The notes under the pieces: generated by a model
What the model saw: the letters and a program-made list of their open reading frames with translations, nothing else
Told to the model about the DNA's origin: nothing
Databases searched by the model: none
Shown: in pieces, positions 16,952 through 26,689 of the stretch
How positions within the stretch are numbered: the stretch's first letter is position 1
Layout: every line of letters starts with the position of its first letter
Made by a program: the position numbers and the translations under genes
NCBI RefSeq assembly: GCF_000721075.1
Contig: NZ_JOEQ01000045.1
Location: 1-64,000, forward strand
Reading direction: 5' to 3'
DNA from: Streptosporangium amethystogenes
Lineage (GTDB): Bacteria; Actinomycetota; Actinomycetes; Streptosporangiales; Streptosporangiaceae
Length of the DNA: 64,000 nucleotides

Positions 16952-16983
16952 GGCTCCCCGGGAGATCCGAATCCCCGGGAGCC
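16952..16983. terminator. Hairpin between convergent lpqE-like and regX3 genes
   Basis: GGCTCCCCGGG (16952-16962) pairs with CCCCGGGAGCC (16973-16983) with one shifted base. It sits between two converging stops (16929 and 17033), suiting a bidirectional terminator. Confidence 0.5.
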
Positions 16984-17032
16984 GGCCATCGGACACGGTC
17001 CGGCCCCGGTGACCGGAGGCGCGTGCGAAGGC

Positions 17033-17718
<686 letters not shown>

Positions 17719-17722
<4 letters not shown>

Positions 17723-18915
17723 TGCGCGGCCTCCAGGGGGATCGTGGTGGTAGCTGGTACTGCCACCGCCATGCCGCCGAAGGCGGGCAGGCGGAGGGTG
17801 AAGGTGGAGCCTGAGCCTTCCTTGCTCCACACCGTGACCGCCCCGTTGTGGGCGGCGGCCACGTGCTTGACGATGGCCAGGCCGAGGCCCGTGCCACCGG
17901 TCGCGCGTGAGCGTGCCGCGTCGACGCGGAAGAACCGCTCGAAGATTCGTTCCTGGGCGCTCTCGGGGATGCCGATGCCCTGGTCGCTCACGCTGATCTC
18001 GACGTATTCGGTGTTGGGACCCGCGCCGCGGGCACTGACCACGACCCGGGTGTGCTCGGGGCTGTAGGCGACCGCGTTGTCGATGAGGTTGCGCAGGGCG
18101 GTGACGAGAAGCTCGTCGTCGCCCCATATCCGCAGGCCCTCGACGCCGCCGGAGACCAGGGTGATGTCCTTGGCCGCCGCGGTGGTGTTACAGCGGTCGA
18201 TGGCCTCGTGCACCGCCTCGTCGATCAGCACCGGGCCCGGCGTGGGGGTGGGCTCGGCGCCCTGGATCCGGGAGAGGGTGATCAGGTCCTGGACGAGATA
18301 GGTGAGCCGGGCCGCCTCATGCTGCATGCGCCCGGCGAAGCGGGTGACCGCCTCGGGGTCGTCTGCGGCGTCCTGGATGGTCTCGGCCAGCAACGACATC
18401 GCGCCCACCGGCGTCTTGAGCTCGTGGCTCACGTTGGCCACGAAGTCGCGGCGGACCGCCTCGACGCGGCGGTGCTCGGTCTGGTCCTCGGCGAGGACCA
18501 GCACCTGGCCGTAGGAGCCGAGCGGGGCGACCCGCACCGCGAAGTTGGTCGACTCCTGGCCGAACTTGTGGCCGGCCACCTCGATCTCGCTCTCGCGGAT
18601 CTCGCCGTCCCTGCGCACCTTCCTGGCCAGCGCGAGCAACTCGGCCGCCATCAGGTGCTCTCCCTTGACCAGGCCGAACGCGCGCGCCGCCGAACTGGCA
18701 CGCAGCACCCGGTCCTCCTTGTCGAGCACGACCGCCGAGGACGGCAGCACGGCCAGCACCGAGGCGACCCCCTGCGGGAGCGCGCCGGGCTCGACGCCGT
18801 CCACCGGTGTCATCCCGGCCCGCCGTCCATGGCTCTGCTGGCGGACGACCATCACGGCCAGCGCTCCCACGACGAAGCCGGCCAGCGCGGCCAGGCTCGC
18901 CATCAGCTCACTCAC
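17719..18915 (-). CDS. senX3: Sensor histidine kinase (SenX3/PhoR-like)
   Basis: A 398-residue kinase: one N-terminal membrane segment (about 5-24), a PAS-like region (about 48-150), the H-box FVANVSHELKTPVGAM, N-box NLIDNAVAYS, and G-boxes DQGIGIP and GGTGLGLAIV. With a single transmembrane helix and no extracellular sensor it fits SenX3, which senses phosphate status through PhoU and the Pst transporter. GTG start behind GGGAGG. The protein ends with an unusual hydrophobic tail, VAVPATTTIPLEAAQ. Confidence 0.93.
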
Positions 18916-19009
18916 GTGGTCCTCCCGTAGGCTTCACGTTTTCGATGGTAGGTGGGGGTTTCCGTGTTGGGGACGGCCCGGGGGCGGTGACAGCGGCCTT
19001 TCCCGCAAA

Positions 19010-19042
19010 GTTCACTTTGCGGTCGAGGTTCGTTCACCGACC
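19010..19042 (+). promoter_or_regulatory. PHO-box-like direct repeats upstream of phoU
   Basis: GTTCACTTTGC (19010-19020) and GTTCACCGACC (19032-19042) are 11-base units in phase, with a degenerate 11-base unit between them (22-base period). This is the geometry of actinomycete PhoP binding sites, whose core is GTTCACC. A perfect repeat CCGCAAAG-ttca-CTTTGCGG (19003-19022) overlaps the first unit. The site lies between divergent phoU and senX3, so RegX3 probably controls both. Confidence 0.65.
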
Positions 19043-19061
19043 CCCTCGTACGGTGATTTCC

Positions 19062-19721
19062 ATGCGCGACGCCTATCACGAAGACCTCGACGCCCTCACC
19101 GAACGGCTGGTCGAGATGACCCGGCTCGTGAGGTCGGCGATATCGCGGGCCACCACAGCCCTCCTGGACGCGGACCTTCATCTCGCCGAGAACGTCATCT
19201 CCCAGGACGAGGAGGTCGACCGGCTCTTCGCGGAGATCGAGGCCACGATCTTCGACCTGATGGCCAGGCAGCAGCCGGTGGCCGTGGATCTCAGAATGAT
19301 CATCGCGGCGCTGCGGATGGGCACCGACCTGGAGCGGATGGGCGACCTCGCCGAGCATGTGGCCAAGGTCGCCAGGCTGCGCCATCCCGACTCCGCGATC
19401 CCGCCGGAGATCCGTGCCACCATCCTGGAGATGGGCCAGATCGCCGAGCGCCTCATCACCAAGACCGGCAGCTGCATCGCCTCGCGCGATGTGGAGTCCG
19501 CCCTGGAGCTGGAGGCCGACGACGACGCGATGGACCGGCTGCACCGCAGGCTGTTCAAGGTCCTGATGGCCCCCGACTGGAAGTACGGCGTCGAGCCGGC
19601 CATCGACGTGACGCTGATCGGCCGCTACTACGAGCGCTATGCCGACCACGCGGTCCGGGTCGCGCACGACGTGGTCTATCTGGTGACGGGCTCCAGGCCA
19701 CAGGACACCGGCGCCCTCTGA
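19062..19721 (+). CDS. phoU: Phosphate-signalling protein PhoU
   Basis: A 219-residue all-helical protein with two PhoU repeats (about 10-95 and 110-205), each with the Asp/Glu metal-cluster pattern (LERMGDLAEHVAKVA and YYERYADHAVRVAHD). PhoU links the Pst phosphate transporter to the SenX3 kinase and keeps it quiet when phosphate is plentiful. The ATG follows the PHO-box-like site by 19 bases, which places the site across the promoter. Divergent from senX3-regX3, as in Streptomyces. Confidence 0.93.
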   Translation: MRDAYHEDLDALTERLVEMTRLVRSAISRATTALLDADLHLAENVISQDEEVDRLFAEIEATIFDLMARQQPVAVDLRMIIAALRMGTDLERMGDLAEHVAKVARLRHPDSAIPPEIRATILEMGQIAERLITKTGSCIASRDVESALELEADDDAMDRLHRRLFKVLMAPDWKYGVEPAIDVTLIGRYYERYADHAVRVAHDVVYLVTGSRPQDTGAL

Positions 19722-19746
19722 CCCCCATCGGTCTTCTCAGTCCCTC

Positions 19747-19794
19747 GGAATGTCAGGAGGGCCCGCCGGATCCGGCGGGCCCTCCTGGCATTCC
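19747..19794. terminator. Long perfect hairpin between phoU and gpmA
   Basis: A palindrome centred at 19770/19771. The inner 16 bases each side (AGGAGGGCCCGCCGGA and its complement) pair perfectly, and the outer GGAATG/CATTCC arms extend it. It separates converging genes and should stop transcription both ways. Confidence 0.75.
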
Positions 19795-19811
19795 TGCGGG
19801 TGAGGCCGGGG

Positions 19812-20555
19812 CTACTTGCCCTGGTTGGCCACCGCCTCGATGGCGGCCTCGGCGGCGGCGGGGTCGAGGTACCGGCCGCCCGGGGTGACGGGGCGGAAGT
19901 CCGCGTCCAGCTCGTACCGGAGCGGGATACCGGTGGGGATGTTGAGCCCGGCGATCTCGTCGTCGCCGATCCCGTCCAGGTGCTTGACCAGCGCCCGGAG
20001 CGAGTTGCCGTGCGCGACGACCAGCACGCTCCTACCTGCCGCGAGGTCGGGCACGATCTGGTCGTACCAGTAGGGCAGCATGCGCTCGACGACGTCCTTG
20101 AGGCACTCGGTCCTGGGCAGCAGCTCGCTCGGCAGCAGCGCGTAGCGGGGGTCGCCGGACTGGGAGAACTCGTCGTCGTCGGCGATCACGGGCGGCGGGA
20201 CGTCGTAGGAGCGGCGCCAGAGCATGAACTGCTCGTCTCCGAACTCGGCCCGCGTCTGCGCCTTGTCCTTGCCCTGCAGGGCGCCGTAGTGGCGCTCGTT
20301 GAGCCGCCAGGACCGGGAGACCGGCAGCCAGAGCAGGTCGGCGGCGCCCAGCGCGAGGTTGGCCGTCTGGATCGCCCTGGTCAGCAGCGAGGTGTGCACC
20401 ACCTCGGGTCGCACCCCGGCGTCGAGCAGCAGTCTTCCGCCGCGCCGCGCCTCCTCCTCGCCCTTGGCCGAGAGTCCCGCGTCCACCCATCCGGTGAACA
20501 GACCCTTGGCGTTCCATTCACTCTCACCGTGCCGGAGCAGCACCAAAGTCGACAT
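19812..20555 (-). CDS. gpmA: 2,3-bisphosphoglycerate-dependent phosphoglycerate mutase
   Basis: A 247-residue glycolytic enzyme. The phosphohistidine motif [12 protein letters not shown] (His about 10), the second His in [11 protein letters not shown], and the substrate loop [11 protein letters not shown] are intact. It interconverts 3- and 2-phosphoglycerate. ATG at 20555 gives the usual N-terminus. The order mshA - YbjN protein - gpmA - senX3/regX3 matches the mycobacterial block around Rv0486-Rv0491. Confidence 0.95.
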   Translation of the reverse strand: MSTLVLLRHGESEWNAKGLFTGWVDAGLSAKGEEEARRGGRLLLDAGVRPEVVHTSLLTRAIQTANLALGAADLLWLPVSRSWRLNERHYGALQGKDKAQTRAEFGDEQFMLWRRSYDVPPPVIADDDEFSQSGDPRYALLPSELLPRTECLKDVVERMLPYWYDQIVPDLAAGRSVLVVAHGNSLRALVKHLDGIGDDEIAGLNIPTGIPLRYELDADFRPVTPGGRYLDPAAAEAAIEAVANQGK

Positions 20556-20589
20556 ACCGCCAAGCTTAGTGGGCATCCCCCGGTGTCCC

Positions 20590-21069
20590 TCAGCGGTCGG
20601 GATCGGCGAAGCGGGCGAATGCCCGGAGGTTGGCGAGCGACTCGCCGCGCTTGGCACGCCACTCCCACTCGCGCCGGATCGAGGTGGCGAAACCCAACTC
20701 CAGAGCGCGGTCGAACCCCTCGTCGGAGTAGGTGAGCACGCACCCGAGAAGGCGGTCGAGCTCCTCTTCGGTGACCGCCCCCAACGGGACCCGGCCCACG
20801 AGGTAGACGTCACCGATCGGGTCGAGGGCGAAATGCACCCCGTACATGGAGCCGTTCTTGGTGAGCAGCCAGCGGTAGAACTCGGCGTGGTTCTCGTCCG
20901 GCTGACGGCAGAAGAACGCCTCCACGTGCAGGGCCTGGTCACCGACGATCAGCCAGGTCATGGTGGCGAGCTTGTGCTGGCCGGGGAGCTTCACCAGGAA
21001 GGCCCCCGGTCTGGGCTGCTCGTAGGAGACGTCCGCGCTCTTCAGCGCCGCCTCGATCACTTCGCGCAT
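20590..21069 (-). CDS. YbjN-domain protein (Rv0487-like)
   Basis: A 159-residue protein with a YbjN/type III secretion chaperone-like alpha-beta fold ([20 protein letters not shown] at the start, then [18 protein letters not shown] and [19 protein letters not shown]). Actinobacterial homologues lie between mshA and gpmA, as here. The family may act in protein stabilisation; the substrate is unknown. It is 34 bases upstream of gpmA and 22 bases downstream of mshA, so an operon is likely. Confidence 0.85.
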   Translation of the reverse strand: MREVIEAALKSADVSYEQPRPGAFLVKLPGQHKLATMTWLIVGDQALHVEAFFCRQPDENHAEFYRWLLTKNGSMYGVHFALDPIGDVYLVGRVPLGAVTEEELDRLLGCVLTYSDEGFDRALELGFATSIRREWEWRAKRGESLANLRAFARFADPDR

Positions 21070-21091
21070 GGGCCCAGCCTACGAGCGGGTC

Positions 21092-22369
21092 TCATGAATT
21101 GACCGCGATGGGGACCCGGTGCAGGTTCGCCATCGCCCCGGCGTAGACATCGGCCAGCCTGGCCGCGGTGGCCGACCAGCCGAAGGCCGCCGCGTGGGCC
21201 ACCGCGGCCGCGGACAATGCCTCCCGCCAGTCGGGGGCGTACACGAACCGGCCGAGCACCCGTGCCCAGTCGTGGGGGTCGTGCCCCTCGACGAGCACCC
21301 CGGAGACCCCGTCGCGTACGGCGGTGCGCAGCCCGCCCACGGACGCGGCGACGACGGGGGTGCCGCATGCCTGGGACTCCAGGGCCACCAGGCCGAACGA
21401 CTCGTTGTGCGAGGGGACGACCGTCACATCGGCCGCGCGGTACCAGTCGGCCAGTTCGTGCTGGGGCGCCGGTGGAACGATCCTGACCACGTCGGAGATC
21501 CCCAGCGAGGCGGCCACGTCGGTGAGGTACGAGGGCCTGGCCAGGCCGTTGCCGCTGGGGCCGCCGACGCAGACGACGACCAGCCTCGACCTGAGCGAGG
21601 GATCTTCGAGGAGCATCCTGGCTGCGGCGCGCAGCAGCACGTCCGGAGCCTTCAGCGGCTGCACGCGGCCCACGAAGAGCAGCACGTGGGCATCCTGCGG
21701 CAGCCCGAGCCGGTGCCGGGCCGCGCCTTTGGAGGCGGGCTGGAAGACCCTGAGGCTCACGCCGGGGTTGACCACCTCGACCCGGGCGGGGGCCGCCCCG
21801 TACAGCTCGACGAGATCACTGGCCTCGGCGGGGGTGTTGGCCACCAGGCGGTCGGCGACGTCCACGACCTGCTGCTCGCCTAGTACCCGGGCCGTCGGCT
21901 CGGGCTTGTCGTCCTCGGCCAGCAGGAGGTTCTTCACCTTGGCCATGGTGTGCATGGTGTGCACCAGCGGCAGGCCCCAGCGCTCCTTGGCCAGCCAGCC
22001 CACCTGGCCGGAGAGCCAGTAGTGGGAGTGGATGACGTCGTAGCGGCCCGGCTCGTACATGGCCTCGGCACGCAGCACGCCCGACAGGAAGGCGCAGAGC
22101 TGGCCTGGCAGGTCACCCTTGTCGAGCTCCTCGTACGGTCCGGCGGTGATGTGGCGGACCGAGACGCCCGGAACGATCTCCGCGACCGGTGGCAGGTCCC
22201 GGGATGTCTGCCGGGTGAAGATCTCCACCTCCACCCCGAGTTCGGCCAGGCGTTTGGCCACCTCGACGATATAGACGTTCATACCGCCCGCGTCCCCGGT
22301 CCCCGGCTGGTCCAGGGGGGACGTGTGCATGCTGATCGTCGCGACTCGGTTGACCCGCCGTCGCCTCAC
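21092..22369 (-). CDS. mshA: D-inositol-3-phosphate glycosyltransferase (mycothiol synthesis)
   Basis: A GT4/GT-B enzyme of about 425 residues that transfers GlcNAc from UDP-GlcNAc to inositol-3-phosphate, the first step of mycothiol synthesis. N-terminal [10 protein letters not shown] and the C-terminal E-x7-E motif (ESFGLVALE) are typical of MshA. Of three closely spaced GTG codons the one at 22369 is preferred, with GGAGG 8 bases upstream; the first GTG (22378) overlaps the Shine-Dalgarno itself. Mycothiol is the actinobacterial thiol buffer, supporting the taxonomic call. Confidence 0.92.
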   Translation of the reverse strand: MRRRRVNRVATISMHTSPLDQPGTGDAGGMNVYIVEVAKRLAELGVEVEIFTRQTSRDLPPVAEIVPGVSVRHITAGPYEELDKGDLPGQLCAFLSGVLRAEAMYEPGRYDVIHSHYWLSGQVGWLAKERWGLPLVHTMHTMAKVKNLLLAEDDKPEPTARVLGEQQVVDVADRLVANTPAEASDLVELYGAAPARVEVVNPGVSLRVFQPASKGAARHRLGLPQDAHVLLFVGRVQPLKAPDVLLRAAARMLLEDPSLRSRLVVVCVGGPSGNGLARPSYLTDVAASLGISDVVRIVPPAPQHELADWYRAADVTVVPSHNESFGLVALESQACGTPVVAASVGGLRTAVRDGVSGVLVEGHDPHDWARVLGRFVYAPDWREALSAAAVAHAAAFGWSATAARLADVYAGAMANLHRVPIAVNS

Positions 22370-22473
22370 CGACACCACCTCCGAGTGGGCTCAACCATCT
22401 GATAATCCGCAACATTCCCGACACATCACCTCAGAAGGGTCCGCGCGAGGTGTTCCTGGCAGGATGGAGGGTC

Positions 22474-23211
22474 ATGAAGAGGACAGCTGTGGTGACAGGG
22501 GCCAGCAGTGGGATCGGCGAGGCGACGGCCCGCAGGCTGGCAGCGGAGGGCTTCGACGTGGTGGCCGCGGCACGGCGCCGGGAGCGGCTGGAGGCGCTGG
22601 CCGCCGAGGTGCCCGGCATCCGCGCGGTCACCCTGGACGTGACGTCGCAGGAGTCGGTGGACGAGCTGGCCTCCTCGCTCGACCGCTGTGACGTGCTGAT
22701 CAACAACGCCGGTGGCGCGATCGGCCTGGAGCCCGTGGCGAGCGGGGATGTCGCGGACTGGCAGCGGATGTACGACGTCAACGTGCTCGGCACGCTCCGC
22801 GTCACCCAGGCACTGCTGCCCCGGCTGATCGAGTCCGGCGACGGTGTGCTGCTGATGCTGACCTCGGTGGCCGGACTCGTCTCGTACGAGGGCGGCGGCG
22901 GCTACAACGCGGCCAAGCACGCGCAGACCTCGATGACCGAGGTGCTCAGGCTGGAGCTGGTCGGCCGGCCGGTCAGGGTCGTCGAGGTCGCCCCCGGGCT
23001 GGTCCATACCGAGGAGTTCTCGTTGAACCGCTTCCGTGGCGACTCCGCCGCCGCCGACGAGGTCTACCAGGGCGTGCCCGGCCCGCTCACCGCCCACGAC
23101 GTGGCCGACGCCATCGCCTGGTGCGTGACCCGACCGGCCCACGTGAACATCGACCGCCTCGTCATGCGCCCCCGGGCCCAGGCCGCCCAGCACAAGCTCC
23201 ACCGCATCTGA
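22474..23211 (+). CDS. Short-chain dehydrogenase/reductase
   Basis: A 245-residue classical SDR: cofactor loop VTGASSGIG (about 7-15), basic residues ARRRERL favouring NADPH, NNAGG, active-site Ser in LTSVAGL and Y-x3-K in YNAAK. It resembles the YdfG/Rv0484c group of broad NADP-dependent alcohol dehydrogenases. GGAGG precedes the ATG. Divergent from mshA; the methyltransferase starts 3 bases after its stop. Substrate unknown. Confidence 0.88.
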   Translation: MKRTAVVTGASSGIGEATARRLAAEGFDVVAAARRRERLEALAAEVPGIRAVTLDVTSQESVDELASSLDRCDVLINNAGGAIGLEPVASGDVADWQRMYDVNVLGTLRVTQALLPRLIESGDGVLLMLTSVAGLVSYEGGGGYNAAKHAQTSMTEVLRLELVGRPVRVVEVAPGLVHTEEFSLNRFRGDSAAADEVYQGVPGPLTAHDVADAIAWCVTRPAHVNIDRLVMRPRAQAAQHKLHRI

Positions 23212-23214
23212 ACC

Positions 23215-24006
23215 ATGTCCAAGCCGATAGGGGAGATCACCAGGGGGACCACCGGTCACAACCGCCTGCGGCGGGCCGACCGGTGGGTCATCGCCGCACA
23301 CGGCCGCCTGCTGCGCGCCGCCGACCGCCCGCTGGTGGTCGACCTCGGCTACGGGGCCTCGCACACCACGACCCTGGAGATGTTCCTGCGGCTGCGCCGG
23401 ATCTGTCCCTCGGTCGAGGTCGTCGGCGTCGAGATCGACCCGGCCAGGGTCGCGGCGGCCAGACCCCACGAGCGTCCGGGGCTGTCCTTCGCGCTCGGCG
23501 GCTTCGAGTTGCCGGTGGACCGGCCGCCCCTGCTGGTCAGGGCGTTCAACGTGCTGCGGCAGTACGGCGAGGCGCAGGCGTGGGAGTACTGGGCGATGCT
23601 CCGCGAGCGGCTCGCGCCGGACGGGGTGATCGTCGAGGGCACCTGCTCGGAGGTGGGCCACCGCGCGGTCTGGGTCGGACTCGATCGCTCGGGTCCCCGG
23701 ACACTGACCCTCTCGGCCCGCTTCGACTCCTTCGAACGCCCCTCGGATCTGGCCGACCGGCTGCCCAAGACGCTCATCCACCGCAACGTCCCCGGTGAGC
23801 CCGTCCACGCCTTCCTGCGTGACCTCGACCACGCCTGGGCGGTCAACGCGCCCTTCGGCTCCTACGGTTCCCGCCAGCGCTGGATCGCCTCCGCGGAGAC
23901 GCTCGCCGGGACCTGGCCGCTGGCCGAGCACCCCCCGCTCGGCGGCCGGTCGCGCTGGCGGCTCGGTGAGATCACCCTCCCCTGGGCCGCGGTCGCCCCG
24001 AGATGA
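23215..24006 (+). CDS. Class I SAM-dependent methyltransferase-like protein
   Basis: A 263-residue protein with a Rossmann methyltransferase core: motif I LVVDLGYGASHTT (about 40-52), an acidic residue in VVGVEIDPARV (about 75) for the ribose, and LLVRAFNVLRQYGEAQ in place of motif IV. Starts 3 bases after the SDR stop, so probably co-transcribed. The target is not evident; the Trp-rich C-terminus has no domain I recognise. Confidence 0.75.
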   Translation: MSKPIGEITRGTTGHNRLRRADRWVIAAHGRLLRAADRPLVVDLGYGASHTTTLEMFLRLRRICPSVEVVGVEIDPARVAAARPHERPGLSFALGGFELPVDRPPLLVRAFNVLRQYGEAQAWEYWAMLRERLAPDGVIVEGTCSEVGHRAVWVGLDRSGPRTLTLSARFDSFERPSDLADRLPKTLIHRNVPGEPVHAFLRDLDHAWAVNAPFGSYGSRQRWIASAETLAGTWPLAEHPPLGGRSRWRLGEITLPWAAVAPR

Positions 24007-24086
24007 CCCCGGCCGGCCTCTGCCGCGCCCCGGGCGAAGAGCGCGAGACGAGCGGCTCCGCCGTGAAATGCATCACTCGACAACCC

Positions 24087-24130
24087 GTAGTACTACCCCT
24101 CGTGGTGCGGGGGTTAGTCTTGACGGTGTG
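24087..24130 (+). promoter_or_regulatory. BlaI promoter with GTAGTACTAC operator; leaderless start
   Basis: The perfect palindrome GTAGTACTAC (24087-24096) covers the -35 position of a promoter whose -10 box is TAGTCT (24115-24120). Counting 7 bases downstream puts transcription at 24128, the G of the blaI GTG, so the mRNA is probably leaderless. BlaI-family proteins bind short TACA/TGTA-type dyads, so autorepression is likely. Confidence 0.45.
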
Positions 24131-24496
24131 AAGGGTCTCGGCGAGCTTGAACGCAGCATCATGGACATCATCTGGGCACAATCATCCCCCGTGACGGCAC
24201 GGGAGGTCGGGCGCCTGATATCCGACCGCGACCTGGCGCCGACCACCGTGATGACCGTGCTCGACCGGCTCACCCGCAAAGGCTTCCTGGTCCGCACCCG
24301 CGACGGGCGCGCGTGGCGGTACGCACCCGCGGAGAGCCGCGACGCCTACGTCGCGGAGCTTATGCTGGAGGCGCTGGATCTGACCGGTGACCGGTCGGCG
24401 GCCCTCACCCGGTTCGCCCAGGCCGTCACCGGCACCGAAGCCGACATCCTGCGCAGGGCCCTGACCGGCCTTGAGGAGGAGCTGGAGGACGAGTAA
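24128..24496 (+). CDS. BlaI/MecI-family transcriptional repressor
   Basis: A 122-residue winged-helix repressor: GLGELERSIMDIIW, then the recognition region TTVMTVLDRLTRKGFLVR (about 40-57), and a C-terminal dimerisation helix. BlaI proteins are inactivated by cleavage through a BlaR1-type membrane peptidase, and one follows directly (M56 gene at 24497, no gap). In actinobacteria such pairs control beta-lactamase or respiratory/redox genes. GTG start inferred from the promoter spacing. Confidence 0.9.
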   Translation: MKGLGELERSIMDIIWAQSSPVTAREVGRLISDRDLAPTTVMTVLDRLTRKGFLVRTRDGRAWRYAPAESRDAYVAELMLEALDLTGDRSAALTRFAQAVTGTEADILRRALTGLEEELEDE

Positions 24497-25423
24497 ATGA
24501 CCGCGGCAGCCCTGGCGACGCTCGCCCTGGCCTGCGCGGTCGGCGCCTGGCGGCTCACCAGGGCGCGGTGGACCTACCGCGCCCCGCACGTGGCCATCGT
24601 GCTGTGGCAGGCGCTGGGGGTCACCTGGGGGCTGGCCGGGACGGGCGCTCTGCTCGGCTACGCGCTGGAGCCCTACGGCCAGGGGGTGCTGCACGGCCTG
24701 GCCGGCTTCGCCGCCTCCGCGTTCGGCGGCGGCCAGGGGTTGCCCCGGCCGTACGACCTGCCGAGGATCGTCGCGCTCATCGCCGGGCTGACGGCGCTCG
24801 CCGTACTGATCATGGTGCTCCTCGCCGCGGGCGTGCAGACGTTCCGCGCCCGGCACCGCCACCGCACCCTGCTCGCCCTGATCGCCAGGGAGGACCCGGT
24901 GGTCCCCGGCGTACGGGTGCTCGACCACCCGGGCGCCACCGCCTACTGCGTGCCCGGCCTCCGCTCCCAGGTGGTGGTCAGCGAGGGTGCGCTGAAGCTG
25001 CTCTCCGCCGACGAGCTGACCGCGGTGCTCGCCCACGAGACCGCCCATGTGCGCGAGCGACACGACCTGGTGCTGCTGCCCTTCGCCGCGCTGCGCAGGG
25101 CCCTGCCCTGGTCACGCGTGGTCAAGGACGCGCAGAGCGAGGTCAGCCTGCTGGTGGAGATGGCCGCCGACGACGTCGCCCGCCGCTACTGCTCCGCACG
25201 CCGCCTGGCGACCGCCCTGCTGCGCTTCGGCACGGCGGGCGCCGTGCCCGCGCCGCACGGCGCGCTGGGCGCCGTGACCTCGTCGTCCGCCGCCGTGATG
25301 GCCAGGGTCGAGCGCCTGGTGACACCGGGGCCGATCCTGCCGCTCGGGGTCCGCTACGCCATCGTCGCCTTCTCCATCACCCTGACGACCTCGGCTCCGC
25401 TGCTCTGGCTGATCCCGCACTGA
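24497..25423 (+). CDS. M56-family (BlaR1/HtpX-like) membrane metallopeptidase
   Basis: A 308-residue integral membrane protein with about four hydrophobic segments (about 2-22, 33-60, 90-113, 285-305) and a zinc-protease centre HETAHVRERHD (about 180) with a downstream Glu in EMAADDVARR. It lacks the extracellular penicillin-binding domain of full BlaR1. Its ATG abuts the blaI stop. Probable partner that cleaves or removes the repressor in response to a membrane or cell-wall signal; inference from family and context. Confidence 0.85.
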   Translation: MTAAALATLALACAVGAWRLTRARWTYRAPHVAIVLWQALGVTWGLAGTGALLGYALEPYGQGVLHGLAGFAASAFGGGQGLPRPYDLPRIVALIAGLTALAVLIMVLLAAGVQTFRARHRHRTLLALIAREDPVVPGVRVLDHPGATAYCVPGLRSQVVVSEGALKLLSADELTAVLAHETAHVRERHDLVLLPFAALRRALPWSRVVKDAQSEVSLLVEMAADDVARRYCSARRLATALLRFGTAGAVPAPHGALGAVTSSSAAVMARVERLVTPGPILPLGVRYAIVAFSITLTTSAPLLWLIPH

Positions 25424-25475
25424 CCCCACCTCGGCCGACGTACCGGCCGATCCTTAGACAACTTCACTCCAAAGC

Positions 25476-25513
25476 GCTTGCAAATGTTAGCCATGGCGTT
25501 TGCAATTGCAAGC
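25476..25513 (+). promoter_or_regulatory. Triple TTGCAA operator upstream of the XRE gene
   Basis: TTGCAA occurs at 25478-25483, 25500-25505 and 25506-25511. The last two form the 12-bp palindrome TTGCAATTGCAA, and GCTTGCAA (25476) mirrors TTGCAAGC (25506). The cluster ends 21 bases before the XRE start, as expected for autoregulation. Confidence 0.55.
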
Positions 25514-25534
25514 ACGGTGCGGCAGACTCAAGGC

Positions 25535-26062
25535 ATGGCACTACCCAAGGTCGGCTCGATCGGTGAGTACATCCGCGAGCAGCGCACGCACGCGAAGATC
25601 TCCCTGCGTCAGCTCGCCGCGGCGGCGGGGGTCTCCAACCCCTATCTGAGCCAGATCGAGCGCGGGCTGCGCAAGCCCAGCGCCGAGATACTGAACCAGA
25701 TCGCCAAGGGCCTGCACATCTCGTCGCAGGCGCTCTATGTCCAGGCCGGTCTCATCGAGGAGCGCGAGCCGGACAGCGACGTGCTGACCGCGATCAGAGC
25801 CGACCATCTCATCACCGAGCGCCAGCGCCAGGTGCTGATCGACATCTATGAGTCGTTTCGCAAGGAGAACCGGGCTGAGGCTCCGGACGAGGATGCGCAG
25901 ACCTCCCAGAAAGCGCATCCCGCACCGGAGCCCCGGCAGGGTGACCCGGGCTCCTCGCCTGACGACGAGGTACCGCTGCCCGGGGAATATCTCACCGCGT
26001 TGAAACCCTACGCGGCGCCCCCGAGCAACGGCCACATCACAAAGGAAACCAAGGAAGGTTAA
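25535..26062 (+). CDS. XRE-family helix-turn-helix regulator (Rv0474-like)
   Basis: A 175-residue protein with an N-terminal HTH (about 7-62; SLRQLAAAAGVSNPYLSQIERG), a middle segment VLTAIRADHLITERQRQVLIDIYESF shared with Rv0474-like regulators, and a 60-residue Pro/Asp-rich disordered tail. The ATG at 25535 has only AAGG close by; the mRNA may have a short leader. It lies directly upstream of an hbhA-like gene, as in Mycobacterium, with a 3-base gap. Confidence 0.88.
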   Translation: MALPKVGSIGEYIREQRTHAKISLRQLAAAAGVSNPYLSQIERGLRKPSAEILNQIAKGLHISSQALYVQAGLIEEREPDSDVLTAIRADHLITERQRQVLIDIYESFRKENRAEAPDEDAQTSQKAHPAPEPRQGDPGSSPDDEVPLPGEYLTALKPYAAPPSNGHITKETKEG

Positions 26063-26065
26063 CCC

Positions 26066-26485
26066 ATGCCCATCACCACCGAAGTCAAGAAGCTCGCCGA
26101 ATCCAAGCCGTTCTACGCCGTCGCCGGAGCCGGCGACTTCGCCGTCGAGAAGCTCATGGAGCTTCCGGAGCGGATCCAGAAGCTGCAGAGCCGCCGCGAG
26201 GAGATCCGCGAGGCCGCGAAGGACCTCCCGGAGAAGGCCAGGGTGCTCGCCGGCAAGGCCGAGGGCTACGCCAAGGACTTCCCCGTGAAGGCGCGCGACT
26301 ACGCCGACCACTTCGCGGGCAGGGCCACCGAGCTCTACGAGGAGTTCGCCAACCGCGGCCGCAAGGTCGTCTCCAAGACGAGCGGCGACGCCGCCCTGGA
26401 GCTGGAGGATCTCTCCGAGGCCGCCCGGCCCACGGCCCAGAAGAAGGGCACTCGCACCTCGAAGTCCGGCACCTCCAAGGCCTGA
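26066..26485 (+). CDS. Heparin-binding haemagglutinin-like (HbhA) coiled-coil protein
   Basis: A 139-residue protein: a short hydrophobic patch (FYAVAGAGDFAVEKL, about 16-30), a long charged coiled coil (about 30-105), and a Lys/Ser/Thr-rich tail (KKGTRTSKSGTSKA). This is the layout of HbhA (Rv0475). In non-pathogens the role may be envelope or lipid-related rather than adhesion. Gene order XRE - HbhA-like - DUF2516 matches Rv0474-Rv0476. Confidence 0.82.
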   Translation: MPITTEVKKLAESKPFYAVAGAGDFAVEKLMELPERIQKLQSRREEIREAAKDLPEKARVLAGKAEGYAKDFPVKARDYADHFAGRATELYEEFANRGRKVVSKTSGDAALELEDLSEAARPTAQKKGTRTSKSGTSKA

Positions 26486-26538
26486 GCCCGTCGAGGGCTC
26501 GCCAGGCGAGGTCGCGGCCGGACAGGACAACCGGCTCC

Positions 26539-26571
26539 AGGACCCGTTCCGGCACCGCCGGAACGGGTCCT
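26539..26571 (+). terminator. 14-bp perfect hairpin after the hbhA-like gene
   Basis: AGGACCCGTTCCGG (26539-26552) and CCGGAACGGGTCCT (26558-26571) pair perfectly around CACCG. It is 54 bases past the stop. There is no T-run, common for terminators in high-GC actinomycetes. Confidence 0.65.
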
Positions 26572-26689
26572 GCGGCGTTCGAGAGCCGTTCCCCGGCCGG
26601 TTCGGGCATCTGCGGGCCGATGACGCCGCGAAGGGGACTTTCGGCATTAGGCTGAGGGAAACCGGTGAGGCGAGCGTTCTGGAGAGACG

